NCBI GenBank assembly: GCA_000018565.1
Contig: CP000875.1
Location: 1,007,199-1,071,198, forward strand
From: Herpetosiphon aurantiacus DSM 785
GTDB lineage: Bacteria > Chloroflexota > Chloroflexia > Chloroflexales > Herpetosiphonaceae
Length of the DNA stretch: 64,000 bases
Reading direction: 5' to 3'
In this document: in pieces, positions 28,173-36,229 of the stretch
Position numbering within the stretch: the stretch's first letter is position 1
Layout: each line of letters opens with the position of its first letter
The notes under the pieces: model-generated
Told to the model about the DNA's origin: nothing
Databases searched by the model: none
The model's input: the letters and a program-made list of their open reading frames with translations, nothing else
Made by a program: the position numbers and the translations under genes

Positions 28173-28880
28173 TTAATCGTAAAAGGCTGGGGCTTGTTTG
28201 AGCGTTTGCCACTGCTCATTGTCGTGACCAAAAATCACCAGTTTAATCTGCTCTCGTTCAACCAGATCAAGCAATTTAATTGTGCTGGCGTGGGTCGCCT
28301 CGGCATCGGGGTTGTTATCAGCGGCTGGCTGCTCACGAGTAAAGCCAGTTGCGAAAGGTACTGCATCAATTGGCAATAAAACTGGCCCCGTTTTGGGTAG
28401 CCGCACCAGCACCGATTGATGGCCTGGCACGTGTCCGCTCGTTTCAATCAGTTCCAACCCAGGCAGCAGTTGGCTATCACCATCGATGAGCTGAATTCGC
28501 TCGCTTGGTTGATCCCATTGCGGGCGGTTGGCGGCAAAGCGTGGGTTGCTCGCCGCATCCAGATGATGAACGCGCTGCACAATGTAGGTTGCTTTGGTGA
28601 ATAATCCATGTCGGCCTGCGTGATCAAAATCATAATGGGTCGAAATGATCGTATCAATATCGTCTGGGGTTAAACCAAGATTGGCCAACTGCACGACCAC
28701 ATCCTGCCCATTTTCGAAATCCGCGCCTTCTGCTGGAATCACCTCTGGTAGCCCAGTATCGATCAGAATATTCTTGCCATCGCCAGTTTGTACCAGATAG
28801 CAGACGATCGGAATCGCATATTCTGGCATCGTGCCAACCTGCATCAAATATAAACGCTGGGGCATTTGTTGGCTCATCAT
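28173..28880 (-). CDS. Metallo-beta-lactamase-fold lactonase-like hydrolase
   Basis: A 235-residue protein resembling the N-acyl-homoserine-lactonase branch (AttM/AiiA-like) of the metallo-beta-lactamase fold. It has DTGLPEVIPAEG, the metal motif HYDFDHAG (residues 82-89), SGHVPGHQSVLV and a late FGHD. The usual HxHxDH reads HxDxDH here, with D84 in place of the second histidine, so the metal site may differ. It could open lactone rings (quorum quenching) or hydrolyse another ester. Two ATGs (28880, 28877) follow AAAAGGAAACG. Confidence 0.75.
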   Translation of the reverse strand: MMSQQMPQRLYLMQVGTMPEYAIPIVCYLVQTGDGKNILIDTGLPEVIPAEGADFENGQDVVVQLANLGLTPDDIDTIISTHYDFDHAGRHGLFTKATYIVQRVHHLDAASNPRFAANRPQWDQPSERIQLIDGDSQLLPGLELIETSGHVPGHQSVLVRLPKTGPVLLPIDAVPFATGFTREQPAADNNPDAEATHASTIKLLDLVEREQIKLVIFGHDNEQWQTLKQAPAFYD

Positions 28881-29037
28881 CGTTTCCTTTTCGAACATAG
28901 GTCAATCGTAATTCTATTCAAATTAGACCAAATGTTCTATTGTTTGTCAATCCCAAAGCGTGGTCTTGAGCAAGCGAATTGGTTGAATTGACGAATTTGG
29001 CGCAAACTCGGTATAGTAAAGCAAGCGCTGTGATGCA

Positions 29038-29147
29038 CCCTCACCCCTTAGCCCCTGCTCCCTGCCAGCAGGCAATGGGGAAACCTCCGGCATGAGGCTT
29101 AGAACTCCCCTCGCCCGCCGCAGTGGGAGAGGGGTTGGGGGTGAGGG
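29038..29147. repeat. Fold-back intergenic repeat, copy 4
   Basis: A full-length copy (CCCTCACCCCTTAGCCCC to GGGGGTGAGGG) with an extra CCTGCCAGCAGG palindrome in its left arm. It lies between the lactonase promoter region and the thioesterase stop. Confidence 0.7.
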
Positions 29148-29167
29148 AACTACAGGCGATAAGCTAA

Positions 29168-29593
29168 TTATAATGAGCGTTTGCTGCTGAGGGTCATAAT
29201 CGTGCCTTGGGCAACTGCAACCAAGGTTTCATTTTGCTCGTCTTGGCAATAAACCAAACATTGGCAAACGGCCTGACGACTGCCGCTGCTCAAAACACTG
29301 GCACGAGCAATCAGTTCTTGGTCTTGAGCTGGTTTGACATAATTGATTTTGTATTCAGCAGTGACGACTTCCAAGCCCAAAACCGAGCCACCAGCAAAGG
29401 TAATGGCGTTATCGGCGGCATAGCTGAGCACGCCACCATGGACAAAGCCAAATTGTTGGGTTAGCTCAGGGTTAATCTTCAAGCGTAATTCGGCGTAGCC
29501 TTGGCGAAATTCGCTAATTTGGGCTTTGAGCAACTGGCTGAAAGGCTGACTAGCTAAAATCTGCTGACCGATAGCGGTTAGATCATCACTCAT
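29168..29593 (-). CDS. PaaI-family hotdog thioesterase
   Basis: A 141-residue single hotdog domain. The motif QFGFVHGGVLSYAADNA (about residues 50-66) is the PaaI/YdiI active-site helix, and EYKINYVKPA is the matching strand. Such enzymes cleave acyl- or aryl-CoA thioesters. The ATG at 29593 has GTGAGG upstream. It is divergent from the response-regulator gene with only 30 bases between the starts, so the two promoters must overlap each other's leader or coding DNA. The substrate is unknown. Confidence 0.85.
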   Translation of the reverse strand: MSDDLTAIGQQILASQPFSQLLKAQISEFRQGYAELRLKINPELTQQFGFVHGGVLSYAADNAITFAGGSVLGLEVVTAEYKINYVKPAQDQELIARASVLSSGSRQAVCQCLVYCQDEQNETLVAVAQGTIMTLSSKRSL

Positions 29594-29623
29594 TTGAACC
29601 TCACACAGAATAAGGATTTGGCG

Positions 29624-30340
29624 ATGGCTGAGCATGTGCCGACAATTTTGGTGGTTGAAGATGCTGTCGATTTGGCCGAAGTGTTGGTGCGCGAACTGAG
29701 CAACTTGGGTTATCAGGTCTGGCATGCTGCTGATGGCCGAACAGCTCTAAGTTTACACCAGCAACATCAACCAGATTTAGTGATTTTAGATTGGATGTTG
29801 CCGCAACTTGATGGTTTAGAGGTGTTGCGCACGATTCGCCAAACCAAATCGACCCCGGTGCTGATGTTAACAGCGCGTAGCGAAGAAACCGATTTGGTGG
29901 TGGGCTTGGAATTGGGTGCTGATGATTATTTGACCAAACCATTTGGCATGCGCGAACTGATTGCCAGAGTACGAGCCTTGTTGCGCCGCGATCAGCGGAT
30001 TCAGCAGTTGTTGCAGGCCGATGCCCAACCAGCGACCGAGGTCTTGCGCTATGGCGATTTGGTGCTTGACCCGCATTTGCACATTGTTGCCTTGCGTCAG
30101 CAGGAGCTTGATTTGACCCCAACTGAGTTTGCAATTCTCGATTTGTTGTTGCGTAACCCAGGCCGAGCCTTTAGCCGCAATTACTTGCTCGATACGATTT
30201 GGGGTCAAAGTTATGTTGGCGGCGATCGCTCGGTCGATAATGCCATGCTGCGGTTGCGCAAAAAATTGGCCGATTTTGGCGATGCAATCGAGACGGTTTG
30301 GGGCTTGGGCTATCGTTTGCAGGCGGAAGCACCACGATGA
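29624..30340 (+). CDS. OmpR/PhoB-family response regulator
   Basis: A 238-residue two-component regulator: a receiver domain with D56 as phosphoacceptor (LVILDWMLPQ) and the conserved Lys in YLTKPF, then a winged-helix DNA-binding domain (LTPTEFAILDLLLRNPGRAF and VGGDRSVDNAMLRLRKKL). AAGGAT precedes the ATG at 29624. Its stop overlaps the kinase start (ATGA). It should bind tandem direct repeats; a pair of 7-bp repeats with 11-bp period is found before the degenerate receiver gene at 32318. Confidence 0.95.
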   Translation: MAEHVPTILVVEDAVDLAEVLVRELSNLGYQVWHAADGRTALSLHQQHQPDLVILDWMLPQLDGLEVLRTIRQTKSTPVLMLTARSEETDLVVGLELGADDYLTKPFGMRELIARVRALLRRDQRIQQLLQADAQPATEVLRYGDLVLDPHLHIVALRQQELDLTPTEFAILDLLLRNPGRAFSRNYLLDTIWGQSYVGGDRSVDNAMLRLRKKLADFGDAIETVWGLGYRLQAEAPR

Positions 30341-31923
30341 TGAAGTTTTGGTTGCGCTGGTATGGGCAGGCGGAGCTTTGGCGAGCGTTTGCCATAATGC
30401 TGCTGTTCGATGGCTTGTGCTTAGCAATCTTGCTCGCGATTATTTACCTCTTGCCAGTTGAAGTTTTTGTGTTGATGACTGGTGGTTTCTTTGTTTTAGG
30501 CGTTGGCACGGTGATTTTTGGCTTGAGTTTGGTGTTGTCTGAGGGTGGTTTTTGGCGACAACTGCTGCTTGATCTTGGGGCATTTGGGCTGGCGATGATT
30601 TGCCTCGTGGGGCTGGGCGGCCTGATTTCGTGGCATGAACTTTCCCGGATTATGAGTCCTTGGAATGATGGTGATTTTGCTCAGTCGTTCCCAGATATGC
30701 TGATTTTCTTTGCGCTGCATGGCATCACATTTTTGGGCACACGCTTTTTGATGCGCGTCTGGCGCTGGTGGAATCGCTTGCGCAAACGCTCATTGCTTTG
30801 GACATTAACTCACGATCAATTGACGATTGTGTTTGTGCTGATGCTGATTTTTGGCATGGGCATGGTACTGCTTTCGATCCAGTTGCGCAGCGAAGAATTA
30901 AGCCAATCGAATGATGCTGTGGTGTTTTTGATTGAACATGTGGTGCAATATTCGTTGCTCGGCTCAATTTATGGCGTGCTCATGGTGATCGGCTTATTTG
31001 TGTTTCTGCCAGTGGCTATGCTGCTTTCATACATGTTGGTGCGGCGCATTATGCAGCGCATCGCCGCCCTTGCTAACGCTACCACGGCCTTGCGGGAAGG
31101 CGATTATAGTTCGCGAATTGTGGTCAATGGTACTGATGAGATTGCCCAACTCCAAGCCAATTTCAATGCAATGGCTGAGCAATTGTCCACTACCGTCAAT
31201 GCCCTGAAAACCGAGCGCGATCGGGTGGCGGCATTGCTTGATGATCGGCGAGCCTTAGTTGCCAGCGTTTCGCACGAATTACGCACGCCGGTTGCCACCC
31301 TGCGCGGCTACCTAGAATCGAGCTTGCAAACCGAACAAGCCTTAGCACCGCAAGTTCAGCGCGATTTACTCGTGATGGAGCGCGAAACGTTGCGTTTGCA
31401 ACAACTAATCGAAGATCTCTTTTTGCTTTCGGCGAGTGAGGTTGGTCGTTTGACCCTCAAGCTTGAAGCGCATGCTGTAGCTCCCTTAATCAATCGCATC
31501 GTACAAACAGTACAGCCGTTGGCTTGGCGACAATCGCGGGTTGAAGTGCTGGCCGATTGTGCTGCTGAGCTTGATCAAGCCCTGATTGATCCCCAACGCT
31601 TTGAGCAGATTTTGCGTAACTTGCTGCATAATGCCTTGCGCTACACTCCGCCTGGTGGTTTGGTGGTGGTACAAGCGCTTAATCAGGCTAACTCGATTGA
31701 TATTTATGTTCGTGATACTGGCAGCGGCATCGACCCCACCGAACTTAGCGCAATTTGGCAGCGTTTTTATCGTGCCAACAATCGCGCCAACGAACAATAT
31801 CAAGGTGCAGGCTTAGGCTTGGCGTTGGTCAAAGAACTTACTGAATCGATGGCTGGTTCGGTAGCAGTTGAAAGCCAGCTTGGCGTTGGCACCAGCTTTT
31901 GTATTTGTTTCCCCAAAGCCTAA
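30337..31923 (+). CDS. Membrane sensor histidine kinase
   Basis: About 528 residues. The N-terminal ~245 residues hold six or so hydrophobic helices with little extracellular sequence, suggesting sensing within or at the membrane. A HAMP domain follows (LVRRIMQRIAALANATTALR), then HisKA with phosphoacceptor H313 in SVSHELRTP. The ATPase domain has NLLHNALRYTPPGG, DTGSGI and GAGLGLALVKEL. Two ATGs are adjacent (30337 and 30340); both overlap the regulator's stop. It is the partner of the upstream response regulator. Confidence 0.94.
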   Translation: MMKFWLRWYGQAELWRAFAIMLLFDGLCLAILLAIIYLLPVEVFVLMTGGFFVLGVGTVIFGLSLVLSEGGFWRQLLLDLGAFGLAMICLVGLGGLISWHELSRIMSPWNDGDFAQSFPDMLIFFALHGITFLGTRFLMRVWRWWNRLRKRSLLWTLTHDQLTIVFVLMLIFGMGMVLLSIQLRSEELSQSNDAVVFLIEHVVQYSLLGSIYGVLMVIGLFVFLPVAMLLSYMLVRRIMQRIAALANATTALREGDYSSRIVVNGTDEIAQLQANFNAMAEQLSTTVNALKTERDRVAALLDDRRALVASVSHELRTPVATLRGYLESSLQTEQALAPQVQRDLLVMERETLRLQQLIEDLFLLSASEVGRLTLKLEAHAVAPLINRIVQTVQPLAWRQSRVEVLADCAAELDQALIDPQRFEQILRNLLHNALRYTPPGGLVVVQALNQANSIDIYVRDTGSGIDPTELSAIWQRFYRANNRANEQYQGAGLGLALVKELTESMAGSVAVESQLGVGTSFCICFPKA

Positions 31924-32317
31924 ATCGTATTTCCTCAATCCAACCCCTCTCTTTACAAGGATAGGGTTTACCAACCATTAATCACCACCCTTCCGTCCCG
32001 CCTCGAGGCGGGAAACGCAGGGGGTTTTCATCCCCCTGCACCCCCTCAAGTGCGATTTGTGGAGAGCAATCTTCCACCGATGAACCACGGAATTGGTGGT
32101 TCAATGCGGAACGCGATTGAAACCTACCCTTGTCAGCTCCCTATAAGTGGCGGGTGAGCGGCCTTTGGTATTTTAGGGCTGAATATTCTCCTATCTAGGT
32201 AAGAATTTAAGTGGATGATTGAGATAATATCCACTTGTCTGCGACAATTTTGCGACAACTTCGTGATACGGCGGTAACACTTGCCGCCTATGCTAAAGCC
32301 CATCACAAGGAGGCTTT
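31924..32317. other. Gene-free region with stem-loops
   Basis: Contains three clear hairpins after the histidine kinase: the perfect palindrome CCCGCCTCGAGGCGGG (31997-32012), GCAGGGGG/CCCCCTGC (32017-32024 with 32032-32039), and GAACCAC/GTGGTTC (32082-32088 with 32096-32102). They could end the two-component transcript or be remnants of an intergenic element. The right end carries the direct repeats noted separately. No gene is seen. Confidence 0.55.
32241..32258 (+). promoter_or_regulatory. Candidate OmpR-type direct-repeat site
   Basis: GCGACAA occurs at 32241-32247 and again at 32252-32258, an 11-bp period as in PhoB/OmpR-family binding sites. It lies 60-77 bases upstream of the degenerate receiver gene. 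The nearby two-component regulator is a plausible binder; this is inference. Confidence 0.4.
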
Positions 32318-32695
32318 ATGCACCGTTTATCGATTGCCACAATCAGCATCGCCAGCCGTCGTGCCATGCTGCATAGCTTAATCAATCCAAACCCTGCTTA
32401 TGAATTAATTGCTGATATTACTCATGCTGAGGCGCTGCAATTGCTGCCCAATCTTCAGCCAGATATTGTGGTGCTTGATGCCGCGATGTTGAATATTAAT
32501 CCCTTGGTTGCGCTCAAAAGCTTGACCCAATGGCCAAATTGCCCAGCAATCGTTGTTTTGACCAGCGGTGTTGGCTATGAACAACGGCTTTGGCACGATT
32601 TGGGGGCGCAGGCGATTGCCCGGCTCGAACAGCCCGAAACGATTGAGCAAGCCTTGGCTCAAATCGCCCGCCAAGCACAAGTTCAAGCGGCCTAA
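32318..32695 (+). CDS. Stand-alone degenerate receiver-domain protein
   Basis: A 125-residue protein with the receiver fold and an AAGGAGG ribosome site. D54 sits in the phosphoacceptor place (DIVVLDAAM) and T82 in VVLTSG. The acidic pair expected near residues 8-12 is absent (IATISIASRR), and the conserved Lys is replaced (RLEQP instead of KP). It may therefore work without phosphorylation, as a pseudo-receiver. No output domain is attached. The direct repeats upstream may link it to the nearby two-component system. Confidence 0.75.
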   Translation: MHRLSIATISIASRRAMLHSLINPNPAYELIADITHAEALQLLPNLQPDIVVLDAAMLNINPLVALKSLTQWPNCPAIVVLTSGVGYEQRLWHDLGAQAIARLEQPETIEQALAQIARQAQVQAA

Positions 32696-32793
32696 ACAAT
32701 GAGGGATCAGGGACGAGGGATCAGAATTCAGGGATCAGTTAAGTTTGATCCACGAAGCACACGAAGATTGATGAGGCTATTGGCTATTGGCCT

Positions 32794-32906
32794 GCCCTCA
32801 CCCCCTAGCCCCCTCTCCCGTCGAGCGAGGCGAGGGGGAAGCCTTCTATCATGAAGCGTGGAACTCCCCTCGCCCGCCGCAGTGGGAGAGGGGTCGGGGG
32901 TGAGGG
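32794..32906. repeat. Fold-back intergenic repeat, copy 5
   Basis: A full-length copy from CCCTCACCCCC to GGGGGTGAGGG, upstream of the ABC transporter operon. Before it lies the CACGAAGCACACGAAG motif that recurs in other gaps of the window. Confidence 0.75.
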
Positions 32907-32931
32907 AGCTTAAAACCTACCCTTGTAAGCT

Positions 32932-33010
32932 ACCCCCTCTCCCGCCATACCACCATGAAGGTTTGAACTCCCCTCGCCCGCCGCAGTGGGCGAGGGGTCG
33001 GGGGTGAGGG
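32932..33010. repeat. Fold-back intergenic repeat, copy 6 (left arm shortened)
   Basis: A second copy only 25 bases after copy 5. The left arm keeps ACCCCCTCTCCCGCC but lacks the outer CCCTCA; the right arm is complete through GGGGGTGAGGG. Together copies 5 and 6 fill most of the 360-base gap before the ABC ATPase gene. Confidence 0.7.
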
Positions 33011-33055
33011 AACGTAAAGCCTCAGATGCTCTGTGTTCTACATAAAGGAATGTAC

Positions 33056-33763
33056 ATGCTTGCGACACATTCAAATACCGCGCCAGTCGCTCTGATGCGC
33101 GATGTTGTGCATACAGTGCAACTTGGCACAACCACCTTGACGATTCTGAATGGAATTTCGTTGGAAATTGCCCGTGGCTCGTGGGTGGCTTTGACTGGCC
33201 CATCTGGCTCAGGCAAATCGACCTTGCTAGGCATTTTGGCAGGCTTGGATACACCGAGCAAAGGCCATGTACGCCTAAACGATGTTGATATTACCAACAT
33301 GGGCGAGCCGCAATTGGCGCGTTTGCGCAACCAAATGATTGGGGTGGTCTTTCAATCGTTCAATTTGATTCCAACCATGACCGCCCAAGAAAATGTTGAA
33401 GCACCTTTATTTGTGCATCGTAATCGCAGCGATATTAGCCAACGCGCCAAGGCCATGCTCGAATTGGTTGGCCTCGACGATCGGCGCGATCATCGGCCAG
33501 CCCAACTCTCGGGCGGCCAGCAACAGCGGGTGGCGATTGCCCGCGCCTTGGTTACCACGCCGCAATTGCTGATTGCCGATGAGCCAACTGGCAACCTTGA
33601 TAGCACCACCAGCCAGCAAATTCTTGAATTATTTGCCGATTTACGCCGCCAACTCAACATTACAATTGTGATGGTGACCCATGATCCTGATGTGGCTGCG
33701 CGGGCTGATCGCCAATTGTATCTTGTTGATGGCCAGATTCGCCACGATAGCGCGAGGGTTTAA
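33056..33763 (+). CDS. ABC transporter ATPase, MacB/LolD type
   Basis: A 235-residue ATPase with Walker A GPSGSGKST, the Q-loop VVFQSFNLIPTMTAQENV, signature LSGGQQQRVAIARAL and Walker B LLIADEPTGNLDS. The FNLIPTMTAQENV and DEPTGNLDS forms are typical of the MacB/LolD/FtsE group that works with FtsX-type permeases. AAAGGA precedes the ATG. The permease gene starts 2 bases after its stop. It may serve lipoprotein or peptide export, or antimicrobial resistance for the nearby peptide cluster; the sequence does not decide. Confidence 0.92.
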   Translation: MLATHSNTAPVALMRDVVHTVQLGTTTLTILNGISLEIARGSWVALTGPSGSGKSTLLGILAGLDTPSKGHVRLNDVDITNMGEPQLARLRNQMIGVVFQSFNLIPTMTAQENVEAPLFVHRNRSDISQRAKAMLELVGLDDRRDHRPAQLSGGQQQRVAIARALVTTPQLLIADEPTGNLDSTTSQQILELFADLRRQLNITIVMVTHDPDVAARADRQLYLVDGQIRHDSARV

Positions 33764-33765
33764 TC

Positions 33766-36207
33766 ATGGGTTTGGGTTTTACCTTTAATTATGCTTGGCG
33801 CTCGTTACGCTTGGGTGGTCAGCGCACGCTGTTGGCAATTATCTGTATTGGCTTTGGCGTGATGTCGCTTGGCTCGATGCAAAGTTTATCGACGGCGATC
33901 AATCAAATTTTTATTGAAAATCGGGTTAGTGTTGGCGGCGATGCCATGCTCGATTGGCCTAACGGCTCAATTGGCCCTGAACAACAAGCCCAACTTGAAC
34001 AATGGAAACAAGCAGGCGTGATTGGCGGCTATGTGGTTTATTCGGCAATTCCGCCTGGGTTGCTCAAGCCTGCTGGCGGCGATCATGTGATTTTTGGTGA
34101 TATTGGCTATGGGATTGATCCACAGAGCTACCCGTTGTTGGGCGAATTGCATGTGAGCCAACCCGCCAACGCCAGCATGAGCGAGTTGCTGAGCCAGCCC
34201 GATGCCTTGGTGGCTACTGAGCTTTTGGCAATTCAGCATGATCTGACGATTGGCCAAGAACTGGTGATTTTGGTTGATCAAGGGGCAACGCCGAAACGCC
34301 TGAAATTGGTTGGTTTGGTGGATCAAGTGCCGAACAAGAGCGCTGGTAGCTTATTTTTTAGCCTGGCGACGGCCCACGAAATTTACCCTGAAGCCAATTT
34401 GAACTCAGTGAGGGTGGTTTGGGGCCAGCAAGGTGTGCAAGTTGGCGTGCTAGAGCAAGCTGGTTGGTCGGTTGCCACCGTCAGTAGCGAGCCATCGGAT
34501 GCCGCTGGTTTATTCAATATGACCTTGCGCGGTGCTGGCGTGTTGGGCTTGATCGTCAGCGGAATTGGCGTGGCCAATACCATGCAAGTTGTGCTTGCAC
34601 GTCGCCGCAACGAAATCGCCATCCTCAAAACCTTAGGCTATCGTGGCCCACAATTGTTGTTGCTGTTTGGCTTTGAAACGGCGTTGCTTGGACTGATTGG
34701 CAGTATCTTGGGTGCTGTGGCCGCCGTATTAATTGGCGATCAACTCACCGATTTGTTTGCACGTAGCAGCGCCTACATCCTACCAACCGTCGTCGATTGG
34801 CAAATTTTGGGTGGGGCAATTGGCTTGGGCATCGCCACAACCTTGATCTTTGGCATGGTGGCGATTGTAAAAGCCAATGCGGTACGACCTGGCTCGTTGC
34901 TACGTTCTGGCCCGATCGAAGTTAACCCGACGACCCGCCGCGCCATGGTTGGGTTGTATACAGCCCTAGGGGCCATGTTTGCCGTGGTTGCTAGCATTAG
35001 CATGGGTTCGTTTGTTGCGGGCATGCTCTTGTTTGCGGGAGCGGTGTTGGGCTTGGCGTTGCTCAATTGGCTGTTTCAAGCGATTTTGTTGTTGGTTGCC
35101 AAAACGCCGTTGCCTGGCTATTGGCTGCGTTTGGCCAGTCGCAATATGCAACGCAATGGTCAGCGGGCTGCCTTTGCAATTATCGCCTTGGCGATCGGGG
35201 TGTTTACGATTGGCTTTTCGGCAGCAGCCTTATTGACGGTCCAAAAAGAACTTGATGCCCGCGCCGATCCAAATACCAATCTCAATCGGGCGATGTGGGT
35301 GATTACTGCCCCCAGCGAGGCCTCCAAGGTTGCCCAAACCTTGCAACAGTTGCAGCAACCAACGCTTGAGCCAATTCAATTGTTGGAAGTTGAGACTTCG
35401 TTGCCCGAGCTTGAAGGCGTGAAATTTGAAACCTCGGCCCGCTCAGCCACGCAAATCGGCGATATTCAGCTGACCGAAGGCCAATGGCAGGCTGCGGCTG
35501 ATCAAGTGATGTTTTCAACATGGTTTTTCAGCGAAATTCCGCTTGGCACTGAGCTAGAATTGATTGGATCGAACGGTCGATTAAACGTTCGCTTGGTTGG
35601 GCGCTACGAAAATCAAGCTAGCCAAGCATCGAGCGCCATTGTGATTGGCCCTGACGCTGTGTCGCAATTGGTTGCACAACCTGTTACGCTGATTTATGTG
35701 CTCAATCTGCCGATTAACCAATTGAGCACTGCGACCAACACGTTTAATCAGGCGATTCCCCAAGCCTTTGTTTATAACGAAGTTGAAATGTATAACACTA
35801 CTCAAATGATCTATCGCTCGTTAGGCTTGTTTGTGGTGGCGGTGGCTGGCTTGGCGTTTGTGGCGGGCATGGTGCTGATCGCCAATGCCGTTGGTTTGGC
35901 ATTGTTTGAACGTCGCCGCGAGATGGGCATTTTCAAGGCGGTTGGCTATAGCACTGCGCACTTATTGCGCAGCATCAGCATGGAATATAGCTTGGTCGGC
36001 TTGATTGCTGGTAGCGCTGGTATGCTGGCAGTTTGGCTTGCGATCACAGTGATTAATACGCTTGAACCCAAGGCTGGGCTTGGGCTAGATGCCTTGCCAG
36101 GTTTGCTGATTTTTGGCTTTGCAATCGGCCTAGCGCTGTTGACTGCCTTGGGGGTTGCTTGGCGACCCGCCCATCTGCGCCCGCTGCATGTGCTGCGCGA
36201 CGAATAA
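33766..36207 (+). CDS. FtsX-family ABC permease, duplicated core
   Basis: An 813-residue permease with an N-terminal helix (LLAIICIGFGVMSLGS) and a large extracellular loop. It has two FtsX four-helix blocks (around 260-400 with RRNEIAILKTLGYRG, and 680-810 with RRREMGIFKAVGYST). These RRxEIxxxKxxGY motifs are characteristic of the coupling region. The duplicated arrangement is usual for Gram-positive and Chloroflexota MacB-like permeases. It forms a unit with the preceding ATPase; the SARP gene begins about 22 bases later. Confidence 0.9.
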   Translation: MGLGFTFNYAWRSLRLGGQRTLLAIICIGFGVMSLGSMQSLSTAINQIFIENRVSVGGDAMLDWPNGSIGPEQQAQLEQWKQAGVIGGYVVYSAIPPGLLKPAGGDHVIFGDIGYGIDPQSYPLLGELHVSQPANASMSELLSQPDALVATELLAIQHDLTIGQELVILVDQGATPKRLKLVGLVDQVPNKSAGSLFFSLATAHEIYPEANLNSVRVVWGQQGVQVGVLEQAGWSVATVSSEPSDAAGLFNMTLRGAGVLGLIVSGIGVANTMQVVLARRRNEIAILKTLGYRGPQLLLLFGFETALLGLIGSILGAVAAVLIGDQLTDLFARSSAYILPTVVDWQILGGAIGLGIATTLIFGMVAIVKANAVRPGSLLRSGPIEVNPTTRRAMVGLYTALGAMFAVVASISMGSFVAGMLLFAGAVLGLALLNWLFQAILLLVAKTPLPGYWLRLASRNMQRNGQRAAFAIIALAIGVFTIGFSAAALLTVQKELDARADPNTNLNRAMWVITAPSEASKVAQTLQQLQQPTLEPIQLLEVETSLPELEGVKFETSARSATQIGDIQLTEGQWQAAADQVMFSTWFFSEIPLGTELELIGSNGRLNVRLVGRYENQASQASSAIVIGPDAVSQLVAQPVTLIYVLNLPINQLSTATNTFNQAIPQAFVYNEVEMYNTTQMIYRSLGLFVVAVAGLAFVAGMVLIANAVGLALFERRREMGIFKAVGYSTAHLLRSISMEYSLVGLIAGSAGMLAVWLAITVINTLEPKAGLGLDALPGLLIFGFAIGLALLTALGVAWRPAHLRPLHVLRDE

Positions 36208-36229
36208 GTTTTATGCTAAACTTAGGGTT

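Noticed and set aside
33056..36207. MacB-like ABC pair as a definite part of the RiPP cluster
   Set aside because: It is next to the regulator but has no specific link; the cluster has its own exporter, so I leave membership open.
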